Assembly (NCBI GenBank): GCA_012845835.1
Contig: JABAKD010000001.1
Span: 15,129,382 to 15,193,381 of the forward strand
Origin: Undaria pinnatifida
Lineage: Eukaryota > Sar > Phaeophyceae > Laminariales > Alariaceae
Length of the DNA stretch: 64,000 nucleotides
Direction: 5' to 3'
The position numbers were made by a program, and so were the translations under genes. The notes under the pieces were generated by a model. That model did no database searches. It was not told the DNA's origin and saw only the letters and a list, made by a program, of their open reading frames with translations. Below, piece by piece: positions 22,079-31,708 of the stretch (its first letter is position 1; each line of letters begins with the position of its first letter).

Positions 22079-22743
22079 CGTCCGATGAAAGTAGACAGTG
22101 GACCCGGAATAGAAGGCCGGGCCCTCCCGGATACTGGTATTCAAATCAATGTGATCAGTGGAGGCATGTTCGCCAAGCTGCAAGCGGAATACCCCTTGAC
22201 CACCCTCCTGACTCAAAGCACGTTTCCTGTTGTGCTGGCGGACCAAGCAATCCCGCAAGCCGTAGGTACTACTGAGCCTCTGAATATCACTGTTACTAGT
22301 GGCGTTGCCCGGCCAGTTCAAGTATCGCTCATCGTGTTCGTCGTCTCTGAAGGGGACGACGATCTGCTGTCGTTGAGGGATCCCATCGTGGTCGCCAAAC
22401 TCGGCATCGACGTCAAGAACATTCTCATTAATCTGCTCGCCAACGTCGCCGAAGGCCACATCTTATGCGCGGTCGTGTCCATGTGGGCGACCCGTGGGGC
22501 TAATGCCTATTCAGACCTGCCTGCAACCCTCCTAACCAACCGGGCACGGCGTCTGATACGCGCTCCAGACGAAGAGATGCCAGGACGCGTTCGCCTCCTG
22601 CAGAAAGGGGTGGATATATCTGTCCAGGAGGGAATGGGTACCGAGGATTTGACCGAACTGACCCAGGCGGTGTTAGCGAATTTAAAAAGAGTTTCCGAGC
22701 TGGTTTGGGAGGGGAAGATACCCCAGCGGATGTGCAGCCTATG
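22079..22743 (+). pseudogene. gypsy retropepsin-like aspartic protease region
   Basis: A long plus-strand frame (continuous from 22058) contains ALPDTGIQINVISGGMF, with the catalytic Asp-Thr-Gly at about 22130 and the hydrophobic strand after it, as in retroviral-type proteases encoded by gypsy elements. Downstream come further beta-strand-like segments (PVVLADQAI, then LNITVTSG) and a linker toward RT. This is the best preserved piece of the element. A 303-codon frame on the opposite strand (21548-22459) is a shadow. The protein would process the element's polyprotein; here it is not expected to be made, because the flanks are broken. Confidence 0.7.
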
Positions 22744-22769
22744 AAGGGTTAGCGTCGGCCGGATACACG

Positions 22770-23490
22770 CTCCGTTCAAACTCGTGCGCGGCGTGGTTGC
22801 CTGGAAAAAAAGCAAGATTTTATTCAAAATCTTCGTACCTACCTTGGTCACCGCTGGGATTGTGGTAGCGGCTTGGGAATTGCTTTATGCCGGCCCGGCC
22901 ATGACAGTTTCTCAACCATCATCGAAAAAAGTGAAGGTACAGCCTGACATTTCCAGCGCTTGGGACAAGGATTGTGCACTACAGACCGAGAATCCCTTCG
23001 TCTGGGAAGCAGCTACTTCCAGAGGCTTCCCGCCCCTGGAATCTGCCGAGTGATTGGCCGACAATAAACCGGTGCAGCACCGAATGGTTATCGACGACAA
23101 CGTCGTCAACTCGCACACGGAGCCGGATCCGTATATCGTACTTCTGGTGCACGAGCAAAGCCTCTTCCTCGCCTTGTTTTACGCCCCTGGACTTTACAAG
23201 CGGTTCTGGCAGGTCCCGCTGCACGAAGACAGCCAAGAGACTCACTTTCATACCCCCTTGAAGGCCTGTGGAACCCACTGCGAATACCGCAAGGGTGCGG
23301 AAATGCTACCATCCATTTCGTGGGGGTCATGAACCATGTTTTAGGACCACAAACAGAGAAGTATTCATTGGTTACGTTGATGGCATAGAAATATTGGCGC
23401 AGTCTGGGCAAGAGTTAGTCCTGGGTTCGCGAAAGGAGCCGGAGCGTCTGCAACGCCATGGTTTATATGCATCAGCGGAACAAGGTGTCT
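22770..23490 (+). pseudogene. gypsy reverse transcriptase, frameshifted
   Basis: Segments of RT appear in order. Around 23060-23130 is VQHRMVIDDNVVN (RT N-terminal part). At about 23185-23235 GLYKRFWQVPLHEDSQE is the region around the first catalytic motif, where the expected Asp-Leu-x-x-Gly-(F/Y) start reads Gly-Leu-Tyr-Lys-Arg. At about 23362-23400 YVDGIEILAQ corresponds to the Tyr-x-Asp-Asp box, with the second Asp replaced by Gly. Frames switch at least once, between about 23230 and 23280. Loss of catalytic Asp residues and the frameshifts mean it is inactive. Confidence 0.75.
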
Positions 23491-24120
23491 AGTATACCAC
23501 GGAAGCAAACTGGTGCAGGAAGCTGTATTCGCCCTCTAGATTGAGGCATGATCCTGCACGCATCGACGGCCTGCTGTCTCTTAGATGTCCGGAAACGGGA
23601 GGTGAGCGGCAGCATTTGTTGACGGCAGTGAACTGGATGCACACGCACATGACTGAACTGGCAAAAGCGAATGCCCCTTTCCGGGGCTTGATGAATAATT
23701 TGCTCCAGAACGTAAGTCGACGTACGAAACGACTCGACACAACCAAAACAAATACGTCCGCGCAGCGGACGACGGGCTGTCAGCAGGCGTCGATGCGGGT
23801 GAAACACCTTCTGGGGGAATCCGTCACTCTGGCGCACAACGGTGTGCAGAGCACATGGTTGTGGTATTTGGAGATGCCTCCGACCTCCAGTGGGCGGCCA
23901 TGGCGAAGCAGTCTCCCGACGCCGATTCGAGGTCGGGCGTCCATTCGTCTGAAATACAGCCCGCCCCGTATGCTTTTGTGAGTGTGGGTCATTTACGAAC
24001 TCCACATTACGCTGGGCTACCCTGGATAAGTAAGCTTTCACCATTGTCGAATCATTCCGGAGGCTGCAGGGGCTGCTCTGGTCTGGACCGGTTATATGCA
24101 CTAACATAGGAACCTGATGT
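23491..24120 (+). pseudogene. gypsy RNase H and connection domain relic
   Basis: Plus-strand frame 23541-23750 reads DPARIDGLLSLRCPETGGE and NWMHTHMTELAKANAPFRGL, matching the RT thumb/tether region of gypsy polymerases (the 'P-x-T-G' and 'NWMR' landmarks). Frame 23855-24109 follows with VVVFGDASDLQWAA, where Asp-Ala-Ser is the catalytic start of the RNase H fold. The order and spacing agree with a gypsy pol gene. Frames are discontinuous. Confidence 0.65.
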
Positions 24121-24244
24121 ATGTTTTCACCATGAAAACCGCTGTGTCGAAAATAAGCAAGGCAACCAGCCAACCTTTGTTCAATTCAACTGGGCTTTAT
24201 ACCTTAAAAAAAATGAATGTTGGTTCGGGCATATTGCCGGTAGG

Positions 24245-24352
24245 GAAAACCCATATCTCGCGTTGGATTAGTGCTCATGTGAGTACCCTCTTGGTACGGA
24301 AAACCCATATTTCGCGTTGGATTAGTGCTCCTGTGAGTACCCTCTCGCTGGC
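24245..24352 (+). repeat. 54-bp tandem duplication inside the pol remnant
   Basis: The segment 'gaaaacccatat.tcgcgttg' and following bases starts at 24245 and again at 24299. The period of 54 bp is 18 codons, so the duplicated reading KTHISRWIS stays in frame. It lies between the RNase H and integrase regions. Confidence 0.85.
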
Positions 24353-24559
24353 TGTGCGAGCGCCGCTTCCTGAGATTCTCAACGTGGAGGGTGAAATAGG
24401 GCGAAGCCCAAAATCGCTGCCATCCGTTGACGCTCTTCGGGGAGTTGAGCTACGGTATGCTTCCCTGCAACCTAGCGATATCTTCGGCTTTCCAATCTCT
24501 TCAGAGTTGGACGACGGAAACTTGGTCCGCACAGACAAAGGCGTCTATACAGTGTCCGG

Positions 24560-25420
24560 CCAGGATCGTTGTAGTTTCCGGAGGATGCAAAATACCTCCG
24601 AGTGCGCCTACTGGTCTGCCCCCACTGTGGAAAGACCAGGCATTGCGGGAAGAACGCCACCATGGACAGGCTGCTTCCTGCATGTTGCTGGACTCGAATG
24701 GAGCAGGATGTGGAGGCGTTCATCAAACACTGCTTTAACTGCGTGGATGCACGAGGAGGGGGGAAAATCCCGCGCCGTTTCGGAGAGACGACCCACGGAA
24801 CCGAGGTGAACTCGTGATTACATTTAGATTATGTATGTATCGGAACCTGAGTTGAAAAAATTCAGCAAATTGCACAAACTTGAACCAATAAAAGGAATAC
24901 ACAGTAGACGGTCGCCAGAGCGATGATGGGCAAGGTACACGGATCGAGGAAACCCAGGCCGAGAACAAACCCTTCGGGTAGAAGAAGAAGCGAAATTCAT
25001 ATTGGTAATGAAGGGGGACATCAAGGGTTTCGTTATGGTATAGCCTGCTTCCGCTGGCAATGCTAAAAACGCGGCGGCGGGATTGCAACGTTGGTGTACC
25101 AACGTATGGGTCCCACTCGTTCTTGTGGATGATACAGCTACCCACTTTAACAAACACCTGCTAGCCAAGACTACGAGTTTTCTGGGTATCGGTTACCGTT
25201 TTACTGTGGCAAATTCGCTCTAGACCAACGGCACGGTTAAGAACGTTATGAAGGAAATTCTGCGCGTGTTGGAAATCTTGCTGGTTGAATATCGCAGCGC
25301 CGTAACTGACGGGGAGCACGTTGTGCCCAAGGGGCCTCAAACTACTCGCACCGCGCGCGTTAGGGATGTTCGACGTACAGGGCTTGGTTTGGCCGTGAAC
25401 CGACAAGTCCCTGCTTGCGC
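24560..25420 (+). pseudogene. gypsy integrase (zinc-binding and core) relic
   Basis: At about 24602-24790 a frame reads CPHCGKTRHCGKNATMDRL and continues to HCFNCVDARGG, matching the His-His-Cys-Cys zinc-binding head of retroviral-type integrases. After about 250 bp of decayed sequence, 25095-25260 gives PLVLVDDTATHF, FLGIGYRFTVANS and TNGTVKNVMKEILRVLEILL, the end of the catalytic core (a stop codon interrupts before TNGTV). In this family the Glu of the DDE triad would sit near 'GTV-E'; here it reads Lys. The element can no longer integrate on its own. Confidence 0.7.
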
Positions 25421-26010
25421 CTCTGGTCCATTACCAACACACAGTCGTGGATATGGTCCCTCTCACTATTAATAGCGAAGCTGTCAGAGCCGTGTCGGTC
25501 GGAGATCTGGTTTTTGCTGTTGATGTCATTCATCAACAGGTGACACACCGCGTACAGGCCGTGCGGGCTCCAAGCAGACGACGTGAGAGCAAAGTGGTGT
25601 TACCGAACGTTGAAATAGGTGATTTCTTTCTGATGGCGTCAGTGCGGCCCCGTGGAAAACGTCGAAAATGATGAGCACGTGGACGGCGCCGTGGCGGGCA
25701 ACCAACGCTTCAAGCCCGCACGTCTACCGAGTCCAGGACATGTTAGCGGCAAGGTAACATATGCCCATGTCAGGAGGCTCAAAATGTACTAGGATTCTTC
25801 GCCAGGAATCACCGAGTACGTCTAAGAGGCGTTCAAGTACCTCTTCGAACAAGGGAAACTTCACATCGAAGAGCTGTTTGGTATCAGGGGCGCCCCTAAT
25901 GGGGCCTACGAGGCATTGGTATATGTGGCAGGGCTTTTCAGAATCCTATAAATCGTGGGAGCCTTTAGTAACTTTGTAGCATGACGACCCCATCTACATC
26001 GTCAAATATC
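25421..26010 (+). pseudogene. gypsy integrase C-terminus and chromodomain-like segment
   Basis: Frame 25447-25671 contains VLPNVEIGDFFLMASVRPRG, matching the 'F-x-x-GD-x-V-L' strand of the integrase C-terminal domain. Further on, about 25915-25980, the frame reads WYMWQGFSESYKSWEPLVTL and then, after a stop, DDPIYIVKYLAS. Trp-x-Gly-Phe followed by Trp-Glu-Pro is the signature of a chromodomain, as in chromoviruses, where it guides insertion into marked chromatin. Stops and frameshifts are present. The chromodomain call is by motif only. Confidence 0.6.
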
Positions 26011-26838
26011 TAGCGTCCATTTAGCTTCTCTTAAGGAGCGGGAGGGCAGTTCTTCGACGTCACGATATTCACAACATCTCTGGCGCATGAAAGTGGTTGT
26101 TGCCGGCTACTGATGGTGACGTGGAGCACTGAATCACGTTCGAGTCGCTATGTTGACGCCAAGAAGATACGGTCGCACGATGGCTGATCGTGAACGTTCA
26201 AGGTATGTTTACGTACTACTGATCTTTTGCTTTAGTGGAGATTTCGGAGGAGCGTGTCGAGCACGGCATCTAATAGTTGATGATATTTTTTTTATTGGTT
26301 GGATTATGTGTTGCTTGAGATGCCTTCATTGTCGCTCTCAAGGTGGCCAATGAAATCTCGTGTGTTTGTCGTGCTGGTATGTGTAATCGAAAAACATCTT
26401 CTCAGAAGGTTGCATAGTCTATCTGTGGCAAATGTTTTCCCGGCTTATTGTGCACTTATATTTCCAGGCTTTTAAGACGGCCCAGGTTAGTTCGCTGCCT
26501 GGGAGAACCCCCCTCGCAATATTTGCAACAATAATTGTAGGTATTTAGTACTCAGATATCTCGCGGTTGTATAATGCGTGCTTTTGTCTTAGGTTATAAT
26601 CTGTACTCCAGATCTGTTTTGAAAAGCATAAGAATTTTCTGTTGGGGGGGTAACACAGTAGTTATGATATTGTACGAGCTAGTAGCTGTTGCTACAAGCT
26701 TTTCAACCTATATTTTGTTCTTCATTTTAGAGTAAAATGTAAGGGAGGAGTTTTTGTGTTAATAATCTGTCGTGGATTGTTCGTCTGTCCCTTCCATTCC
26801 CTATTGTCAAGTTTCCCCGAGTCCCTTCGGGTCTGTGG
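26011..26838. other. Gypsy 3' untranslated region
   Basis: This 800-bp stretch between the chromodomain relic and the polypurine tract is AT-richer than pol and shows no convincing frame (26150-26353 plus, 67 codons, is unremarkable). It probably represents the element's 3' non-coding region. Confidence 0.5.
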
Positions 26839-26842
26839 GTTA

Positions 26843-26860
26843 CGGGGGAGGGGGGGGGGT
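26843..26860 (+). promoter_or_regulatory. Polypurine tract of gypsy element
   Basis: A run of almost pure G with one A (from 'acggggga' onward) lies within five bases of the start of the 3' LTR. In LTR retrotransposons this is the primer site for plus-strand DNA synthesis. Confidence 0.8.
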
Positions 26861-26864
26861 GTTG

Positions 26865-27131
26865 TGTCGTCTGGAGACGATCACCTCGCATTTCCAAGGG
26901 TTTAGTACCGATACGTAGGCATGCATGTTCTTACGTGAACCGCAACATGTAACCGCTATTGGGAACCTCGCTGACTACGAGGCATAAATCACTCTGTTGT
27001 ATCTCCTTTTGATTGATTGTGGTTCTTCTACCGAGCCGGGAGTTGCAGCCGTGCTGCCCCCCGGGCTCCTGCTGAGTTCAGGGGTGTAGGTGTTGTGCTG
27101 TGCGTGGCGCTCGTCCTGCGAAAACACCATA
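26865..27131 (+). repeat. 3' LTR of gypsy element
   Basis: This is the direct repeat of 19627-19902. It starts TGTCGTCTGG and ends near 'aaaacaccata'. A matching target-site duplication could not be established because the outermost bases have diverged. The hAT transposon begins only 197 bp downstream. Confidence 0.85.
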
Positions 27132-27328
27132 CGTCCCAATATCGAGAGGCCGCCGTCGTATTCGTTTACCTGATGCGTAGTTGAATTCAGACTTACAGTC
27201 GTGCCAACCGACTTCAACCCCCATGCCTCGAGTTAACGCCTTACTTAAATATCGGGTGAATATACGCCCCCCACTACTACTGCCGAAACTTTCGTCAAGC
27301 ACTCTCTCAAACGCAAGTCTATGATTTT

Positions 27329-27345
27329 CAAGGCTCACTTCGGGA
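27329..27345 (+). repeat. hAT left terminal inverted repeat
   Basis: The sequence caaggctcacttcggga is identical, inverted, to 33259-33275. The first bases CA are usual for hAT ends. The next bases, 'atactcccg', do not pair with the right end, so the repeat stops at 17 bp. Confidence 0.9.
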
Positions 27346-27600
27346 ATACTCCCGCGGTATTTTACTGCGGGAAACCACGGGAATCGGGAATGGGACCGTT
27401 CCCGTGATATTTTGACGATTCCGTTCCCATCCAAATCGTTCCCGCTCAAATCAACCGGTCCCATTCCCATCCAAATCGATACCGTGAAGCTGTATTTCAA
27501 CCGATCCCATCCAATCAATTACCGTAACAAAACTGGATTTCCCGTGATTTCTCGGTCCATCCATCCAAGTACCGCGCCATTCTTCTTTTTTACTAATTAC
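27346..27600 (+). promoter_or_regulatory. hAT left subterminal motif cluster
   Basis: This stretch contains many closely spaced copies of 'ttccc', 'cccgtg', 'taccgt' and 'cccatccaa' (for example 'cccgtgatatttt', 'cccatccaaatcg' twice, 'attaccgta', 'cccgtgattt'). hAT transposases of other species bind short motifs repeated near the ends, so these are candidate transposase-binding sites. The equivalent region at the right end is 33045-33258. Confidence 0.6.
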
Positions 27601-27639
27601 CGTACAGAAACAAATGTTCAATCCCGTGCTGTGCACCTT

Positions 27640-27710
27640 CTACGGGACCCCAACCGGTTAGTACGTGTCCTACTCTCTAGGCGAGAGTCTTGGGATCGAA
27701 TCTGAGTACG
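27640..27710 (+). other. Weak tRNA-like stretch
   Basis: The sequence around 'accggttagtac' followed by 'gggatcgaatctgag' resembles a box A / box B pair of RNA polymerase III. The intervening anticodon arm would have a five-base loop and the acceptor stem does not pair, so it is not a tRNA gene. It may be the relic of a tRNA-derived element. Confidence 0.2.
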
Positions 27711-28501
27711 TTCATTTTTTTATTTTCATCTTGCGTTTCTTTTTCGGTGTACTTCAGTAGCTGTCGACCAGAACTTCTATTCGTGTTTTTTTTTTAATTT
27801 CCTAGAACCCCTACCAGCGTTTCTGGTTGAGATGCGCGGCGGAGAACGAAAGCATCAAGCACGAAGCTGCACACTGCACACCACGGTTTGCACGACTGCT
27901 GTAATTAATCCCGTGAATGTTTGCTTTCGCTTTTCGCTTTTCTCTTCTTCGCGAGACTTTGGTTTCGGGCCCTTTTTTTTTGTTCCCAGTATTGTAAGAA
28001 ATCGCATGCTCGTACTTTTATGTAGAAGTAGTTTTTCGTCGGCACTGCTGTTACAGGTCAACAACTGCAGTTTCTCAAAGCACTAGACTAGGCATAATGC
28101 TTCGAAATACGTGTGAAGTACTTCAAGTACGTATAAACACACATTTACGAAATACTGCCGTACTCCTGTTGTTCCTGTCGTTGCTCACAAAATATAATTA
28201 TCATTTCGAACTGCGCGTACAAGTTGGAAGTTCCAGCACCACACTGATTTGCTGATCATATTTTAACGCATCAATAGCTCATCCGTACCCAAGCTCGTTA
28301 GCTTGAAAACCGTTTAGTTTATAATCTATGCGTTACTTCTTATTTCGTACTTTTCTTGGTACTTCTCAACCCGTTACTTGAAAATACTCTGCCATGTGTG
28401 TACATTACATTTCTTCGAAAAAAACAATGTAAAACAAGGAAGAAAAACGAGGAAACGAAACAACGAACTAAAGTGTAACCCATTCATGGTTCAACGTCTG
28501 A

Positions 28502-29111
28502 TTGTTTACAGAGGTTCGTCCGGCTACAGCTAAGCCATCAGGCGGAAGTTCGAAGTCGGCTGCAAAGTCTACTGTTCAGTCCGGGAAGTCCGCCTCAAGC
28601 ACAGGGTACATGTTGCCACGACTGTCGGCTTCGGCGCGCTCGGCGGCCGACCGCCGCTTCGTCATTTGGTGCGGCATCAACTTGAGGCCGCAGAACATTC
28701 GCAATGACGACGGCTACAAGCTACACGTTGGCGCGTTGCGCCCCGGCTACATCGAGTCTGCAATGTCGGACGACACGTTCAACTCTATTTTGTCAAAACT
28801 CTGCAACGAGACCGCTGGCGAAGTCAAGCAGGGTTTGCGCCTACACCGAGAGAGCTGCCTATCGCTTGGGTATGCCGGCCCCTTTCTTGGCGCGCAGCTG
28901 GATCTCACCACCGTCACCAACGAACGAGAAGTACATCACTTTCTCCGCGTCATACGTCGTGGAGGGCGAGACAACGATCACGCATGTCGGCCTTGCGACT
29001 CGAGCTTTCCCTGGCTCCCGCACATCTGAGGACATAGAACCATGGATCGAGAAGCCGAGTGTACTTTCGCGACTTCGCCGTGCTTCGTGCCCTGTACGGC
29101 GAACCCAATGA
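28502..29111 (+). pseudogene. hAT transposase, N-terminal and first catalytic region
   Basis: Frame 28502-29029 begins with a Ser/Ala/Lys-rich segment and continues through MLPRLSASARSAADRRFVIW and TFNSILSKLCNETAGEVKQG to LGAQLDLTTVTNE. The continuation moves to the next frame (28704-29111), reading SPTNEKYITFSASYVVEGE and THVGLATRAFPGSRTSEDI. The 'LD...TNEKYI' neighbourhood corresponds to the hAT motif with the first catalytic Asp (usually Asp-x-Trp-Ser/Thr-Ser). The 'ATRAFPGSRT' stretch is the strand after it. A frameshift near 28910 separates them. No BED zinc finger is evident upstream. Confidence 0.65.
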
Positions 29112-29275
29112 GTTGCCACGTACACCGTATGCAGCTGCAGCGTTTTTCGTTTTCCGTTTCCCGTTTTTCGTTTTCGTCTAGTTTTTTTTGTTTTTTCGTT
29201 TTTTCTAGTTTTTATTTGTCGTCTTGGTCTATTTTTTATTCCTCTATTTTTCAATTAAATATTGAATATTAAATA

Positions 29276-29700
29276 TTACGGAGTATATATTAAATTTTTT
29301 CGTCGTGTCGGCCACCCAACTCCATCTTCGTGCGAGCAGCTGACGACGGAGTTTTTCGCTGCAATGATGGGTGGGCAGGTGGAACCAAAAGATGTCTTCA
29401 TCGCCTTCACTGTGGACCAGGGTGGCAACGTGGTGAACGCGTGCAACAGTTTGGGTGTTCCAGTCTTGAAGTGCAATGCCCACCGCCTCAATTCCGCCAA
29501 AATGTGGGCGTTGGGGATGAGTGGTTCCACGAAGACGTGCGCTAACCCATCCATGGGAAAGCTCATGAAAAGCTGGCGGGGTTGGTGGTCGTGTTTAGCC
29601 ACCCCGCGGTCAACAACGACAAGCTCAAGGACATCCAGAGGCTGCATGCAGGAGGATTTTCACCAAGTCTACCAACTGATAAGGCGCAATGACACGAGGT
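29276..29700 (+). pseudogene. hAT transposase, second catalytic region
   Basis: Frame 29262-29702 contains QLTTEFFAAMMGG, then FIAFTVDQGGNVVNACNSLG and VLKCNAHRLNSAKMWALG. Asp-x-Gly-x-Asn-Val-Val-x-Ala followed by Cys-x-Ala-His-x-Leu-Asn is the hallmark second Asp and Cys/His motif of hAT transposases. It is separated from the upstream piece by a T-rich stretch ending '...tttttctag' (about 29209), which would suit an intron acceptor. Downstream the frame runs into Ser/Thr/Arg-rich noise, so another frameshift is likely at about 29590. Confidence 0.75.
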
Positions 29701-30044
29701 GAACGTTCTTACGTTGGACTCGTATCGATTGTTTACTTCTGATGCTCTCGGTATTCGGCTGTTGGTTTACCATGCTTCGAAGGGGATACGACAAAACAAG
29801 AGAAAGGAAATACCGTGCACATACCGTGAACAGAACGACGATGATGAATTAATTGCGAGTTACTTCCGGTTTCGACTTTGATCCCACACCACACCAGCAG
29901 CAAACATTCTGTACACTACACATAGGTCCGGCCGACAACTATGAGTCCAAAGTATTGCAACGACCAGCATATCTGTGCAAGATCTTTTATGTATTTTATA
30001 ATATATCGGCAGTCTGCTTCTTCTTTTTGTTTTTCTTCTATTTT

Positions 30045-31040
30045 TAAAAATGAAAATAAACTCCAGCTGTGAGATCGAAGATTTCGTCGAAACTCATCTT
30101 TGCAAGCTGTGTGTGATACTCCGATCGCGCGTATTACGAGTTGTGTGTCCTCATTAAGGATATAGGTCGGCGACTCCCCTTACAACTACAGTGTAGCTAT
30201 ACGGGTCAACAGATTGATTTTAGTCTGTCTGTGCGCGGAAACTATAAAACCCGTTTCTGAGGGGGACAAAATCTGACAGCTGTGAAGGGAAATGTAACCT
30301 TTGATCAAGTGAATCTTGTAAGTCGAATAACCGGTGAGGGGGGTGGGGCGGAGTTTTGAAGGACGTGGGGGCCTGGTTTTGATCAAAAGCGAGCGGGTTT
30401 GGAGGGGGGGGGGGGGGGGCAATTTGTGCATGTAAGCTATAAATCTTTTCGAGGGGATAAATCTGACGGTTTTGGCATCAGTATATTATTGGGGGGGTTG
30501 GGGCGGGGGGGGGGGGGGGGGGGGGCGGGGGGGGCAGCTCAATATGTGCCTGGAAACTATACATTATTTTGAGGGGATAAATGTGACGGTTTTGGAAATA
30601 ATACATCAGTTTATCATGTATATCCTGGGGTAAGTCGTACAATCAGTGAGTGAAGAGAGGGTGGAGTGTTCGAGGGGGTGGGGTTGGGATGGGTTGGGGG
30701 GGAGGTGGGGGGTGTGGCGGCGGAGGGGGGGGGCGGGTGGGGGAGGAAGGGCTTTAGGTGAGGGGTTTGTTATACGTGTGGTGCTAGGTCTAGGCGATGG
30801 TACGGGTGATGGGGAAGAAGGGGGCGTTCGAGGCGGGGGGCGGGGGGGGAACACAGCGGCATGGATGGCTCTCGAAAGATAATGAGGTGATATCCTGTGC
30901 GTGAAGTGTTTATTAATGTGGCGGATTTCGATATTTATTGGGGCGTTTGAGTATAGGAGAGCAAGGGGGGGGGGGGGGGGGGGGGGGATTTTTAGGAGGT
31001 TTAGGTCACAAATAATATTCAAATACACTTTGGCTGTATT
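30045..31040 (+). mobile_element. G-tract modular element, copy C, inside the hAT element
   Basis: It begins 'tttttaaaaatgaaaataaac' and 'agctgtgagatcgaagattt', exactly as copies B and D do. It keeps three 'ggaaactata/gaagctata'-type cores with G tracts (30397-30418, 30488-30527, 30966-30987) and one 'gtggtgctaggtctaggcga' module (about 30778). It ends near 'aataatattcaaatacact', lacking the second module and the AT-rich tail. It sits between two transposase segments of the hAT element, so it arrived after that element or within one of its introns. Confidence 0.75.
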
Positions 31041-31397
31041 ATATGACTTGTATGTATCTGTTTATAGCATACGTATACACGATATTATTTATCTGTCCGT
31101 GCGCATTGTTTCATTTTGCCCCGGTTAATTAATTGAACCCTCACTGCAAGGAATTCGACATAAATCCTATTGAGTCTTATCTCATAGAGAGGATGTTCCT
31201 TCGGTGTTGTTTAATCTTTCTTTTGAAATAAATATAGAACAAAGGAACATTCCAAGCGAAAAACGAACGCAGTGTGGACGGCCGAATCAATACCGACCTC
31301 GACGTCCTTCGGTTAGTGTTTGAAGAGGTGCGACTATTGGGCAAGCTGTTTCCCGGCGTCTGACACGTGTAAACCTCCCATCTTTTGCGTCTACCAC

Positions 31398-31680
31398 ACA
31401 GATGGGCCACTCAACACAGCATGATGGCCCGCCTGCTGAAGCTCAAGAAGCCAATAGCGGATTACTTCAAGACGCACCACGGCAGCAACCGGAAGCTGTC
31501 CACTCGCGAGTAGGTGATAACGAACGAGGTGTGCAGCTTGCTTGACGTCGTTGCGGAGGTGACCACCAAGATACAAGGAGCCAATGACACCCACATCAGC
31601 CGGACCATGTTCAACATGAAAGAGATCATGGAGATCTTCGCAGATGACGATCACCCTATTCGAGTACAAGACTAGAACTA
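31398..31680 (+). pseudogene. hAT transposase, helical region before the last catalytic residue
   Basis: From 31398 the frame reads RWATQHSMMARLLKLKKPI and then, after LSTRE, a TAG stop at 31511-31513, followed by VITNEVCSLLDVVAEVTTK and IQGANDTHIS. In hAT transposases this stretch is 'R-W-S/A-T-x-x-M-x-x-R-L' followed by 'L-x-x-x-E-W-x-x-I ... L-x-x-x-x-x-x-T-x-x-I-Q-G', so the stop replaces the conserved Trp. It follows copy C by about 360 bp. Confidence 0.75.
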
Positions 31681-31708
31681 CAATGACGGCGATGTGTAGA
31701 AGGAAAAG

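Larger units (their letters stand above)
19627..27131 (+). mobile_element. Ty3/gypsy chromovirus-like retrotransposon, decayed
   Basis: A pair of direct terminal repeats (19627-19902 and 26865-27131) encloses, in the correct gypsy order, gag relic, aspartic protease, reverse transcriptase, RNase H, integrase and a chromodomain-like segment, and then a polypurine tract immediately before the 3' repeat. By eye the LTRs agree at roughly four bases in five, so the insertion is old. The internal region is broken by many stops and frameshifts. A clear tRNA primer-binding site is not visible after the 5' LTR ('aaacaatcgtatt' follows). Confidence 0.85.

Noticed and set aside
21548-22459. 303-codon minus-strand ORF, the longest in the window
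   Set aside because: It lies opposite the gypsy gag/protease region, whose plus strand has the DTG protease motif. Its own translation shows no domain, so it is a shadow.
19627-27131. Endogenous virus rather than retrotransposon
   Set aside because: No envelope-like frame is seen after integrase. The chromodomain-like tail and LTR structure fit a gypsy retrotransposon.
27640-27710. tRNA gene
   Set aside because: Box A and box B-like words are present, but the anticodon loop has five bases and the acceptor stem does not pair.
28502-29029. Host nuclear protein with Ser/Ala-rich N-terminus
   Set aside because: The continuation matches hAT transposase motifs and lies within the terminal inverted repeats of the element.
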